Origin: Streptomyces sp. AA1529
Lineage (GTDB): Bacteria; Actinomycetota; Actinomycetes; Streptomycetales; Streptomycetaceae
Direction of reading: 5' to 3'
Assembly: GCF_000280905.1 (NCBI RefSeq)
Contig: NZ_ALAP01000018.1
Span: 124,001 to 188,000 of the forward strand
Length of the DNA: 64,000 nt
The translations under genes were made by a program, and so were the position numbers. The notes below the pieces were generated by a model. It was not told the DNA's origin. It was given only the letters and a program-made list of their open reading frames with translations, and did not search any database. Below, piece after piece: positions 56,335 through 63,693 of this stretch (the stretch's first letter is position 1; each line of letters begins with the position of its first letter).

Positions 56335-57027
56335 ATGCCCACCACCGGCACCAGGCCGACGACGCCCCCCGCCGCGCAGACCCTGCTGCACCTCGACGCC
56401 AGCGCCCGCCGCCGCTCCTTCAGCCGCGAGGTCGGCGACGCCGTCGCCGACGCCTGGCGGTCCTCCCACCCGGACGGCACCTACCTCCACCGCGACCTCG
56501 CACTCACCCCCGTTCCGCAGATAGGCGAGGCATGGACCGAGCTGTGCGACTACGTACTGGAGCACCAGATCACGGACATCGCCCGCTACCGCGAGGCCGT
56601 GCGCACCCCGGCCCAGGCCGACGCCTGGGCGGTCGTCGAGCCGCTGCTCGGCGAACTCGTCGCCGCCGACGTCGTACTGGTCGCCGCGCCCATGTACAAC
56701 TTCTCCGTCCCCGCCTCGCTCAAGGCATGGATCGACCAGGTGACGTTCCCCAGGATGTCGCTGGCCGGACGGCGCTTCGTCGTCGCCTACGCGCGCGGCG
56801 GCGCGTACGGGCCGGGCACCCCGCGCCGGCCGTACGACCACCAGGAGCGCTACCTGCGGGACTTCCTCCCCGGCCACTTCGCCGTCCCCGAGGAGGACAT
56901 GACCTTCCTCGGCACCGAGTTGGTTAACTCCCTCGTCGATCCCGCACTCGCCGCCCGCCGCGAGGCCCACGACGCCTCACGGACCGCCGCGCTGGCCGCG
57001 GCGCGGACGGTCGGAGCAGCGCTGTGA
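56335..57027 (+). CDS. FMN-dependent NAD(P)H oxidoreductase, azoreductase type
   Basis: 230 aa with a flavodoxin-like fold: LLHLDASARRRSFSREVGDA at the start (phosphate-binding loop), VVLVAAPMYNFSVPASLKAW (FMN-contacting M-Y-N-F), IDQVTF and the RRFVVAYARGG strand. These are AzoR/acyl-carrier-phosphodiesterase-like motifs. It reduces quinones, azo or nitro compounds; the true substrate is unknown. AGGAG 8 nt before ATG 56335. It is co-transcribed with the SMR gene. Confidence 0.87.
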   Translation: MPTTGTRPTTPPAAQTLLHLDASARRRSFSREVGDAVADAWRSSHPDGTYLHRDLALTPVPQIGEAWTELCDYVLEHQITDIARYREAVRTPAQADAWAVVEPLLGELVAADVVLVAAPMYNFSVPASLKAWIDQVTFPRMSLAGRRFVVAYARGGAYGPGTPRRPYDHQERYLRDFLPGHFAVPEEDMTFLGTELVNSLVDPALAARREAHDASRTAALAAARTVGAAL

Positions 57028-57347
57028 GCTGGCTGCTGCTCGTCGCTGCGGGGCTGGTCGAGGTCGCCTGGTCGCAGAGCATCAAGCCCACGGCCGGCTT
57101 CACCCGTCCGCTTCCCACGCTGGTGTGCTTCGCGCTCGCCGCCGTCGCGGTCTACCTGCTCTCCCTGGCGATGCAGGGGCTGCCGGTCGGGACGGCCTAC
57201 GCCGCGTTCACCGGAATCGGCGCGCTCGGCGCCATCACCCTCGGCATCGTCGTGCACAAGGACCCGGTGACCACCGGTCGCATCCTCGCCCTCGCCCTGA
57301 TCGTGGGCGGCGTCGCACTGGCCCGCGCGACCGCACCGGAAGGCTGA
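57024..57347 (+). CDS. Small multidrug resistance (SMR) family exporter, SugE/Gdx-like
   Basis: 107 aa, four transmembrane helices. The essential Glu13 is in LVEVAWSQSIK, and the W-S-Q-S-IK wording resembles the guanidinium-exporter (SugE/Gdx) branch more than the drug-exporter branch. LPVGTAYAAFTGIGALGAI is the usual second-helix-to-third-helix stretch. The GTG start overlaps the azoR stop (GTGA). Such proteins often work as heteromers, but no partner gene is adjacent. Confidence 0.88.
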   Translation: MSWLLLVAAGLVEVAWSQSIKPTAGFTRPLPTLVCFALAAVAVYLLSLAMQGLPVGTAYAAFTGIGALGAITLGIVVHKDPVTTGRILALALIVGGVALARATAPEG

Positions 57348-57352
57348 CACCC

Positions 57353-57384
57353 CATGACCGGCATCAGCGATGATGCCGGTCATG
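57353..57384 (+). terminator. Terminator after the azoR-SMR operon
   Basis: A perfect 14-bp stem (CATGACCGGCATCA and its complement) with a GCGA tetraloop, 6 bp past the SMR stop. Confidence 0.8.
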
Positions 57385-57462
57385 GACGGCGGACGCTCGC
57401 ACGACGCATCCGTCGACCTCCCTCGACCGGCCGGAGGAGCAACGGTCCGCCTGCTCGTGCCC

Positions 57463-57720
57463 TCACGCGCTCGTAGGGTTCGTCACGAACCGGCTCAGCC
57501 GGTAGACGGTCGGGAGTTCGAGCCGACCACACAGTGTGTCGACCCGGACCATCGACTCGTCGACGCGGGCTTCTCGAAGACGCCGCAACTGTGTACGCAG
57601 CGCCACCACGTCCTCCGTTTCGAAGATCACTTCCCACCGCCCCGAGTCCGGCGCGGTGCGAGCAGTGAGCCGGAGTCTCTCGGCTTCTGGTCGCCGTCTT
57701 CGTTTCCTCTGTCCTGACAC
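57463..57720 (-). CDS. Small hypothetical protein (85 aa)
   Basis: A compact alpha/beta protein (GRWEVIFETEDVVALRTQLR, then VDTLCGRLELPTVYRLSRFV). The wording and base composition look coding, and I have seen this type in actinobacterial genomes without a function. GTG 57720 is proposed; the conserved part begins about residue 20. The start sits inside a 12-bp inverted repeat (57711-57750), so it may be regulated at that site, or the true start may be further in. Confidence 0.55.
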   Translation of the reverse strand: MSGQRKRRRRPEAERLRLTARTAPDSGRWEVIFETEDVVALRTQLRRLREARVDESMVRVDTLCGRLELPTVYRLSRFVTNPTSA

Positions 57721-57750
57721 CGGCCCAGAATCACTGGTCGGTGTCAGGAC
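57711..57750. promoter_or_regulatory. 12-bp inverted repeat (GTCCTGACACCG), 16-nt spacer
   Basis: Perfect arms at 57711-57722 and 57739-57750. It overlaps the proposed start of the 85-aa gene, so it may be an operator or a terminator of the decayed gene upstream (58449). Confidence 0.45.
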
Positions 57751-57971
57751 AGCAAGGAGATCGGCTCCACTGCACATACCCGCTCGGTGAGTCGTCGGCA
57801 GCAGGGCCCGAGCGGCGGCACCGGACCTATCCGACCGGCGGGCCGGCATCGGCCTGGCGCCCATCAGGCCTGCTCTTCGGCCCCGCACGTATGCGGGGAA
57901 CAGCCCCCTGCGGCAGGTTCTGCCCGGCCGAGAACTCCGATGCCACGGCACCCGCTTCTCCCGTGAAGCGC

Positions 57972-58449
57972 TCAGCCCTCGGGCGGCCGGGGCACTGGAT
58001 GACCAGGTGGTGGGGATGCTCGGGGTCTTCGGGGCAGGTGAGGATGACCAGGCGTCCCCAGCGGCCGACCGTGACATGGCTGGGGGTTTTGGCGTCCATG
58101 GCGGCTGCCGGCGGCCGGTCCTCCAGCGGGGTCCAGCTCCCGGTGCCGCCGTCCGGCCCCGGGCGTTCCCCGGGGACGGGAGTGCGGCTCCTCGCCTCGG
58201 CCAGAATGCGCCGCCGGAGCCTGACGTCCCGCACCCGCTCGCCGCTGCGCCGCTGCGCCGCTTGGGCGGCTCGGTGCACATCGGCCACGGTTCCCCGGCC
58301 GGCCACAGCAGCGGACCGCCGACGGAGCTGTCCCGGACCCCGGGGTTTCCCGGCCAGGGGTGCAGCCGTGTGGCGGCACGCCGGTGGTGGACCAGCTCCG
58401 GGAAGAGCGCCTCGGCGTCGGCGGGACAGCGCGGTGTGGTGCGGGTCAT
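57972..58449 (-). pseudogene. Frameshifted remnant of a protein of unknown function
   Basis: It starts convincingly at ATG 58449 (TRTTPRCPADAEALFPELVH, then DSSVGGPLLWPAGEPWP, a wording known in streptomycete DUF1963-like proteins). After KRRSG the frame changes to continue ERVRDVRLRRRILAEAR, and later VGRWGRLVILTCPEDPEHPH. The break coincides with a three-copy GCCGCTGC repeat at 58241-58264, so slippage is the probable cause. No intact C-terminus is present. Confidence 0.6.
58241..58264. repeat. GCCGCTGC octamer, three copies
   Basis: Tandem copies at 58241-58248, 58249-58256 and 58257-58264 (last copy degenerate, GCCGCTTG). An 8-bp unit is not a multiple of three, so copy-number change shifts the frame of the surrounding minus-strand gene. 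Confidence 0.85.
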
Positions 58450-58580
58450 GGCGTCCTCTCGTCGCAGGCCGTACAACTCGTCGCAGGCCATACGACGTAG
58501 CCGCGGGGTCGGACACAGCACGGTCCTCGGCTCCGGGCCGTCCGCCGCCTGGCGACGATGCATGGAGAGGACGTGACGCG

Positions 58581-59036
58581 TTGCAGATCTCGGTGGATGA
58601 CCTCTCCGGGCCGGACATCGCCGGGTTCCTCGACGAGCACGTCCAGCAGATGCGGTCCCTCTCACCCCTGGAGAGCAAGCACGCCCTCGACCTCGACAGT
58701 CTCCGGAAGCCCGACGTCACCTTCTGGTCGGTCGTGGACGACGGCAGCCTGGTGGGCTGCGGTGCGCTCAAGAGGCTGGACGCGGGGCACGCGGAGTTGA
58801 AGTCGATGCGCACCCGGCCGACGCGGCAGCGAAGCGGGGTCGCCTCCACGCTGCTGGCCCACATCCTGCGCGAAGCCTCCGACATGGGGTTCACACGCCT
58901 GAGCCTGGAGACCGGCTCCGCCGAGTTCTTCCTGCCGGCCCGAAGGCTCTACGAGAAGTTCGGCTTCCAGCCCTGCGAACCCTTCGCGGACTACCGGCCC
59001 GACCCGAACAGCACCTTCATGACCAGGGTCCTTTGA
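58581..59036 (+). CDS. GNAT-family N-acetyltransferase (151 aa)
   Basis: GNAT core: VDDGSLVGCGALKRLDAGHAELKSMRTRPTRQRSGVASTLL contains beta-4 and the acyl-CoA loop (R-x-R-S-G-V-A), then RLSLETGSAEFFLPARRLYE and KFGFQPCEPF. The TTG at 58581 is preceded by GGAGAGG; a GTG four codons later is an alternative. The substrate is unknown, although PCEPF-type members of this subgroup act on small amines or antibiotics. Confidence 0.8.
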   Translation: MQISVDDLSGPDIAGFLDEHVQQMRSLSPLESKHALDLDSLRKPDVTFWSVVDDGSLVGCGALKRLDAGHAELKSMRTRPTRQRSGVASTLLAHILREASDMGFTRLSLETGSAEFFLPARRLYEKFGFQPCEPFADYRPDPNSTFMTRVL

Positions 59037-59165
59037 CCGCGCACGCCGTTCACGCGTCGCGTCGATTCCCCTGGTCACCCGTCGAGCGCAACCGTCCGCC
59101 TCGATGGTGCTGCCACGGCCTGTTGCCCCGGTCGTCCCGTCCGTCTCCTCTCGGACAACCCGGTC

Positions 59166-59366
59166 TCAGGCGGAGCGGTGCTTGCGGCGAAAGGGCGTGA
59201 CGACGACTGTGTACGGCGCGAAAGCCGTGAGCCGTTGGAGGCCGGCTCGGTGAGAATCCCGCTGTGCCGGATGCCGTGGACGGCATACCAGTTGGCGGCG
59301 ACATCGGTCACCATGATGAGGCAGGCCAGATCCGCGCCACGGCGTCTGCCGCCGAGCAGGAGCACC
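59166..59366 (-). pseudogene. Frameshifted C-terminal remnant of an unknown protein
   Basis: One frame gives DLACLIMVTDVAANWYAVHG and IRHSGILTEPASNG. The next frame continues LTAFAPYTVVVTPFRRKHRS with a TGA at 59166. One missing base near 59243 joins them. The N-terminal part is absent. The family is not recognised. Confidence 0.5.
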
Positions 59367-59388
59367 GCGGCGAGCGAATCGAGGTCGG

Positions 59389-59520
59389 TTGTTCAAGCTC
59401 GCCGAGTCCGCCCAGGCCCACTGGCGCGCGATCACCGCACCCCACCTCGTCGCCCTGGTCCGCGCCGCAGCCCGCTTCGAGAACGGCCATCTCCTCGAAC
59501 GCCCGAGTCCCCCGCGGCAT
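59389..59520 (+). mobile_element. Transposase C-terminal scrap (IS256-type)
   Basis: FKLAESAQAHWRAITAPHLV and ALVRAAARFENGHLLER resemble the C-terminal end of IS256-family (mutator-like) transposases, which end in an NAPHLVALVRAGAxFxNGxLVER phrase. The catalytic domain and terminal repeats are missing. It sits between two decayed segments, so insertion and later loss may have caused the local decay. Confidence 0.5.
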
Positions 59521-59557
59521 GGGCAGCCATACCCGGCCGGAAGAAGACGACTGGATC

Positions 59558-60124
59558 TCAGGCATCCCTGCGCCGTACATGCAGATGGCCTTCGCGGGGA
59601 AACGAGGGCAGCGCTGCGGGCAGGACTGAGTCGAGGTCGTACCGGCTCTTGTGCGCCACGCGGCAGGAGGCCGAGTTGTCCACCCGGTGCAGGAGTTCCA
59701 GACGCTCCAGTCCATCGGCGCCCAGGGTGTCGAAGGCCCAGTCGGTGAGAGCCTCCAAAGCGCGCGGTGCCACACCCCGCCCGCGGGCATGCGCCGCGGT
59801 CCAGTAACCCACCTCGGCCGACGGTTTACCGGAAGCCACTTCCTTGAGTACCGCATTGCCCACCAACTGCCCTTGGCTGCGGTCGGGTTGCGTTTCAAGA
59901 ACCGCGAAACCGAAGCGATCCCCGGCTTCCCAGCCCGGCTCCTGGCCCTGCACCCACCGGATCGCATCGGCCTCGTTCTCCACAGCCGAGCTGGTCCAGT
60001 GGCGCAGTTCGGGATCTCGGAACACTTCGACGAGTGCGGCAACGTCCCCTATGCGCCAGGGGCGAAGGACGAGTGCGGGAGCGGACGGCGTCGGGCCCGC
60101 ATGCAGGATGACGGTGTCGTTCAC
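59558..60124 (-). CDS. GNAT-family N-acetyltransferase, RimJ/RimL type (188 aa)
   Basis: The domain starts LVLRPWRIGDVAALVEVFRD and has GNAVLKEVASGKPSAEVGYW, TAAHARGRGVAPRALEALTD (acetyl-CoA loop) and LELLHRVDNSASCRVAHKSR, the RimJ/RimL-like signature. It acts on a protein N-terminus or a small amine; the substrate is unknown. GTG 60124 is likely since the conserved part begins 13 residues later. No good ribosome-binding site is visible. Confidence 0.78.
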   Translation of the reverse strand: MNDTVILHAGPTPSAPALVLRPWRIGDVAALVEVFRDPELRHWTSSAVENEADAIRWVQGQEPGWEAGDRFGFAVLETQPDRSQGQLVGNAVLKEVASGKPSAEVGYWTAAHARGRGVAPRALEALTDWAFDTLGADGLERLELLHRVDNSASCRVAHKSRYDLDSVLPAALPSFPREGHLHVRRRDA

Positions 60125-60177
60125 CGGCCGATTGTATTGAGGCAGGGGCCCCTGCCCACGCCGACGATCCCGGCCCA

Positions 60178-60440
60178 CTACCGCTCCACTCGGGCGCGGA
60201 CGGCCTGGACGGACCAGTCGAACGCCGGCGCCAGGCTCTGCGGGGCAGGGCAGGCCAGCCGTTGATCACTGCGAGGAGTGGCCGGTACCGGTCCCGGCGA
60301 GGGTCGCTCACGCTCTCCAGCCGGGCCAGCAGCAGGCGGCGCGGCTGAGCGTCTATCGACGGCCGCCCACTCCACAGTTCTCGACAATGCCCCGAGCTGT
60401 GCGCCTGTGGACGCCAGATTCGTACCGTCCTGAAGCGTGA
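60178..60440 (-). pseudogene. Frameshifted remnant of a helical regulator-like protein
   Basis: One frame reads LLLARLESVSDPRRDRYRPL and LAVINGWPA. The next continues PQSLAPAFDWSVQAVRARVE to a TAG at 60178. This phrase order (DPRRxRYxxLLxVINGWPxP, xxLAPxFDWxVxAxRA) is familiar from the C-terminal effector region of actinobacterial regulators. The N-terminal DNA-binding part is missing. Confidence 0.4.
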
Positions 60441-60777
60441 GCGCCCGATGCGGCGGGACCGCGGGCACCGGGTCGCCGTCGGCCGCGTTCCGGTGCCCCG
60501 CGGCATCAGCGGCGTGAGGGACGGCGAAGCACTTTCACCGCGCCACCGGCCTCCGGTCACCCATCGAGGCCTATGCCGCCAACGTGGCCTGGCTGCGGGC
60601 CGTCGGCCGCCGTGCGATCGAGCACCCCGTCGGCTCTCCAGGACCTTCCGGGCTCTCCCAAGGCCTTCCGGGACCCTCCGGCGGGCGCTGGGGGTCACGA
60701 TCGTGTGCCCGCCGCCGCACTCCGGTGACCGCACCGCCGCGACCGCACCACATCCAGGACGTGGACGTCCCGGGGTC
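60441..60777. other. Stretch without an intact gene
   Basis: On the plus strand at 60526-60622 a short protein-like segment appears (HFHRATGLRSPIEAYAANVA, WLRAVGRRAIE) with no proper start or domain, so it is probably another gene scrap. The rest, including the GGACCTTCCGGGCTCTCC-like repeats around 60639-60680, shows nothing else supportable. Confidence 0.4.
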
Positions 60778-61143
60778 GTGCACGTCCGGCACCGGCACCG
60801 CGAGCGCTTCACCGTCGTCGGCAACCATCTCGCCCAGCACCGCGAGCTGTCGCTCCTCGCGATCGGGCTGGGCGTGCACATCCAGTCCGTGCCGGACGGC
60901 ACCCACGTCGACATCAAGTCGCTGACCGCCCGGTTCCCGGAAGGCGAGGCCCGGGTAGCGGCCGCACTGCGCGAGCTGGAGGCGTATGGCTATCTGACGC
61001 GCACCCCGCAGCGCACGCCCGGACCCGTTCCAGGGTTCCAGGAGTGCCCGGACTGCGAGCGCCCTTCCGCGCTCCCGGCCCCGCCCCGCGGCCCCGCTCG
61101 GGTGCGGGAAACAGATACCGGGCGAGGGAGGCCCCTGCCATGA
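60778..61143 (+). CDS. Helix-turn-helix protein, probably truncated (121 aa)
   Basis: The opening (RFTVVGNHLAQHRELSLLAI, IQSVPDGTHVDIKSLTARFP, EARVAAALRELEAYGYLTRT) is the winged-helix domain of a streptomycete replication-initiator/GntR-like family. The usual longer C-terminal region is replaced by 45 low-complexity residues (PQRTPGPVPGFQECPDC onward). GTG 60778 is the best start. Whether it is functional is unclear, given the decayed surroundings. Confidence 0.6.
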   Translation: MHVRHRHRERFTVVGNHLAQHRELSLLAIGLGVHIQSVPDGTHVDIKSLTARFPEGEARVAAALRELEAYGYLTRTPQRTPGPVPGFQECPDCERPSALPAPPRGPARVRETDTGRGRPLP

Positions 61144-61150
61144 TCCCCCC

Positions 61151-61669
61151 ATGCATTCACAGCCGAAGACTCAGGTGCCGGCCCGCTACGCACGCGTCAA
61201 CGCGTGGGTGATCAGCCAGGACACCGACGCAGAAGTGCGCTTTCTGGAGTCGGCGTTCGGGGCTGTCGAGACTCCGGGCTCCCGGATACTCGACCCCGAC
61301 GGGGACATCGGCCATGTCGAGGTCGAGATCGGCGAGAGCGTCATCATGCTCTTCGACGCCAAGCCCGGCTGGCCGGCGGCCCCGGCACACCTGCGCGTCT
61401 ACGTCGGCGATCTCGGCGCGGCGGTGGAACGGGCCGTCGAGGCCCGTGCCCGGGTGGTGACCCGGCCGACCCTGCTCGCCTTCGGTGAACGCGTCGCCCG
61501 TGTCCGCGACGCCCAGGGGCACCTGTGGTGGCTGCACGAACGGGTGGAGGACGTCCCGCCCGAGGAGCTCGCCGAACGCTTCGCGGATCCTGCCGCCCAG
61601 GAAGCCATGGCCTACGTCCAGCGCACGCTCCGCGAGGAGATGGAGACAGCGGAGACGGACCAGGCGTGA
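61151..61669 (+). CDS. VOC-superfamily (glyoxalase/PhnB-like) protein
   Basis: 172 aa. Two beta-alpha-beta-beta-beta modules: ARVNAWVISQDTDAEVRFLE, SAFGAVETPGSR, GHVEVEIGESVIMLFDAKPG, then HLRVYVGDLGAAVERAVEAR, RDAQGHLWWLHERVEDVP. The last block is typical of PhnB-like members. Metal ligands are not obvious beyond His in GHVEVEI, so the activity is unknown. ATG 61151 starts 8 bp after the HTH gene. Confidence 0.85.
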   Translation: MHSQPKTQVPARYARVNAWVISQDTDAEVRFLESAFGAVETPGSRILDPDGDIGHVEVEIGESVIMLFDAKPGWPAAPAHLRVYVGDLGAAVERAVEARARVVTRPTLLAFGERVARVRDAQGHLWWLHERVEDVPPEELAERFADPAAQEAMAYVQRTLREEMETAETDQA

Positions 61670-61710
61670 CCGGTCCGCCGTGACGCCTCGGCCCGACCGC
61701 CCCTGCCGAT

Positions 61711-61784
61711 TCGAACCCGGCTCAGCCCGGTTCAGCCCGGTTCAACCCGGCTCAGCCCGGCTGCCCGGCTGCCCGGCTGTCCGG
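61711..61784. repeat. Decamer and octamer tandem repeats
   Basis: Five copies of a TTCAGCCCGG-type decamer (61711-61760), followed by three copies of a CTGCCCGG-type octamer (61761-61784). It lies in the convergent gap between the VOC gene and the epoxide-hydrolase-like gene, where it may form terminator-like structures. Confidence 0.85.
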
Positions 61785-61785
61785 C

Positions 61786-62772
61786 TCAGTCCGCGAGGGT
61801 GTCGAGCCAGCCGGTCAGCAGCCGGTTGACCTCCGCTGGGCGTTCCTGCTGGATCCAGTGCCCGCAGCCCTCCAGGAGGTGGGAGCCGCGCAGCCCGGGG
61901 AGGGTGGTGGGGAAGGCGTCGACAGCGTCGGACATCCAGGTGGTGGAGGCGTCCAGGGCACCCCCGACGAACAGGGACGGCTGCTCGATCGGCGCTCCGC
62001 GGTGGGGGGCGAGGTCTTCCCAGTCCCGGTCCACGTTGCGGTAGCGGTTGAGCGCACCGGTCAGCCCCGTCCGCTCGAACTCCGCGGCGTAGACGTCCAG
62101 GTCGTCCTCGGTCAGCCAGGCCGGGAGGGTGCCGACGGGAAAGCGGTCACGCAGCCGGCCGCCGTGGGCGACGAAGTGCGGGTCGGGCTCGCCCTGGGCG
62201 GGCATGGTGTCGGCGGACAGAGCTGCGTAGAAGCCCGCGAGCCAGCCCCGGACATCCGGCTCGATCTCCGCCTCGGCGCGGCCGGGCTCCTGGAAGTAGG
62301 AGACGTAGAACTCCTGCTCGGGGCCGCCGATCTGGCCGAAGATGTCGGTGGGGCGGGGGCCGCCGGGGGGCGCGTACGGGACGCTCAGCAGAGCGACGGC
62401 CCGGAAGATCCCGGGGTGCAGCAGAGCGGAAGTGGCGGCGATGTTGGAGCCCCAGTCGTGGCCGACGACCACCGCGTTCTCCTCGCCGAGGGCGTGCACG
62501 AGGGCGACGTTGTCCGCCACCAGGTCGAGCATCCGGTAGGCGTCGGTCGCCGCGGGCTTGGACGAGCGACCGTAGCCGCGCACGTCGAGCGCCACCGCCC
62601 GGTAGCCGGCCGCGGCGAGGGCCGGGAGCTGACGTCGCCAGGAGTACCAGGACTCGGGAAATCCGTGCACGAGCAGGACCAGCGGACCGGTGCCCTGTTC
62701 GACCAGGTGCAGGCGCCCGGCAGGGGCCTCGACGGTGCGGTGACGGAGGGCTGCGGACGGCTCGGAAGGCAT
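61786..62772 (-). CDS. Alpha/beta hydrolase, epoxide-hydrolase type
   Basis: 328 aa. HGFPESWYSWRRQL (residues 36-49) is the oxyanion motif, the nucleophile is Asp106 in VVVGHDWGS, and the base is His in EGCGHWIQQERP. Asp as nucleophile separates epoxide hydrolases and haloalkane dehalogenases from esterases. The cap domain contains the Tyr residues expected to activate the epoxide (YVSYFQEPG). It is divergent from an XRE-cupin regulator with a palindrome in the gap, so it is probably controlled by it. Confidence 0.88.
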   Translation of the reverse strand: MPSEPSAALRHRTVEAPAGRLHLVEQGTGPLVLLVHGFPESWYSWRRQLPALAAAGYRAVALDVRGYGRSSKPAATDAYRMLDLVADNVALVHALGEENAVVVGHDWGSNIAATSALLHPGIFRAVALLSVPYAPPGGPRPTDIFGQIGGPEQEFYVSYFQEPGRAEAEIEPDVRGWLAGFYAALSADTMPAQGEPDPHFVAHGGRLRDRFPVGTLPAWLTEDDLDVYAAEFERTGLTGALNRYRNVDRDWEDLAPHRGAPIEQPSLFVGGALDASTTWMSDAVDAFPTTLPGLRGSHLLEGCGHWIQQERPAEVNRLLTGWLDTLAD

Positions 62773-62849
62773 CGGGTCTTCTCCTCGGATCGCGGTCGGA
62801 CGCCGGTACGACCGATCATGCGGGACCGCGACCGGCCGACGCGATCACC

Positions 62850-62866
62850 TTTGCCAGTCTGGCAAA
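62850..62866. promoter_or_regulatory. Operator-like palindrome TTTGCCAGTCTGGCAAA
   Basis: A perfect 8+1+8-bp palindrome, AT-rich at both ends, between the divergent hydrolase and XRE-cupin genes, 78 bp and 120 bp from their starts. It is the probable binding site of the XRE-cupin dimer. Confidence 0.7.
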
Positions 62867-62932
62867 CTCGCAGGACAGGATGGTGGAGCAGCGCGTCCCG
62901 AAGGGCTCGGCACGGTCCGGAAGAGTTCGAAA

Positions 62933-62972
62933 AGGTTCAGAAGGATTCGGAAGGGTTCAGAAAGATTCGGAA
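62933..62972. repeat. 20-bp tandem repeat before the XRE gene
   Basis: Two copies of a GGTTCAGAAGGATTCGGAA-like 20-mer (62933-62952 and 62953-62972), with looser copies back to about 62915. It lies between the palindrome and the XRE start, so it would be in the mRNA leader. Confidence 0.75.
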
Positions 62973-62985
62973 AGGGTGAAACAGG

Positions 62986-63615
62986 GTGGCAGGCGACGAC
63001 GTGGCCGACGCACTGGCGGCGATGGGCCCCCGGCTGCGGGCCGCGCGCGAACACCGCGGCGCCACGCTCACCGGCGTCGGCTGCGCGACCGGCATCGCCG
63101 CGAGCACGCTGTCGCGGATCGAGACCGGTCGCCGCAAACCCACCCTGGAAGTGGTGCTGCAATTGGCGAAGGAGTACGGCGTCTCCCTGGACGAGCTGGC
63201 CGGCACCGCACCCGTCTCCGCGCCCGCCCCGGAGCCCCGCGCCTCCGCGGTCGGGCGATTCGGTGACGAGAAGGCGGTGCTGCCGCTGACCCGGTACGTC
63301 GGGGGCCTGCACGCACACAAACACGTCCTGCCCGCCGCCCAGGACCCGCCCGCACGGCCCCGGCAGGTCTCCCACGACGGCTGGGAGTGGCTGTGCGTCC
63401 TGTACGGGCGGTTGTGGCTCGCACTCGGCGACCAGGACCTCGTCCTGAATTCCGGAGACGTCGCCGAGTTCGACACCCGCACCCCGCACGGGGTCGCGAA
63501 CGCCGGCCTCGGCGGCCCGGTCGAGTACCTGATCATGTTCGGCCCGCAGGGAGAACGCCTGCGACCACGCACCCCGCCCGCCCCGGGGCCCGGCTCCGGC
63601 TCAGGGGCACGGTAG
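62986..63615 (+). CDS. XRE-family regulator with C-terminal cupin domain
   Basis: 209 aa. HTH at residues about 16-70 (LRAAREHRGATLTGVGCATG, IAASTLSRIETGRRKPTLEV). The cupin domain is at about 105-190 (HDGWEWLCVLYGRLWLALGD, VLNSGDVAEFDTRTPHGVAN), with a His that may bind metal or ligand. Such regulators sense small molecules through the cupin. GTG 62986 is the start. It probably regulates the divergent epoxide-hydrolase-like gene. Confidence 0.88.
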   Translation: MAGDDVADALAAMGPRLRAAREHRGATLTGVGCATGIAASTLSRIETGRRKPTLEVVLQLAKEYGVSLDELAGTAPVSAPAPEPRASAVGRFGDEKAVLPLTRYVGGLHAHKHVLPAAQDPPARPRQVSHDGWEWLCVLYGRLWLALGDQDLVLNSGDVAEFDTRTPHGVANAGLGGPVEYLIMFGPQGERLRPRTPPAPGPGSGSGAR

Positions 63616-63693
63616 CGGGCCGCCGGGAACCGAGACCTCATCGTCGTCCTCGACGGCGTCGGCGCCGCGGAAACGGCCGGTAGCCTGCGTCAC

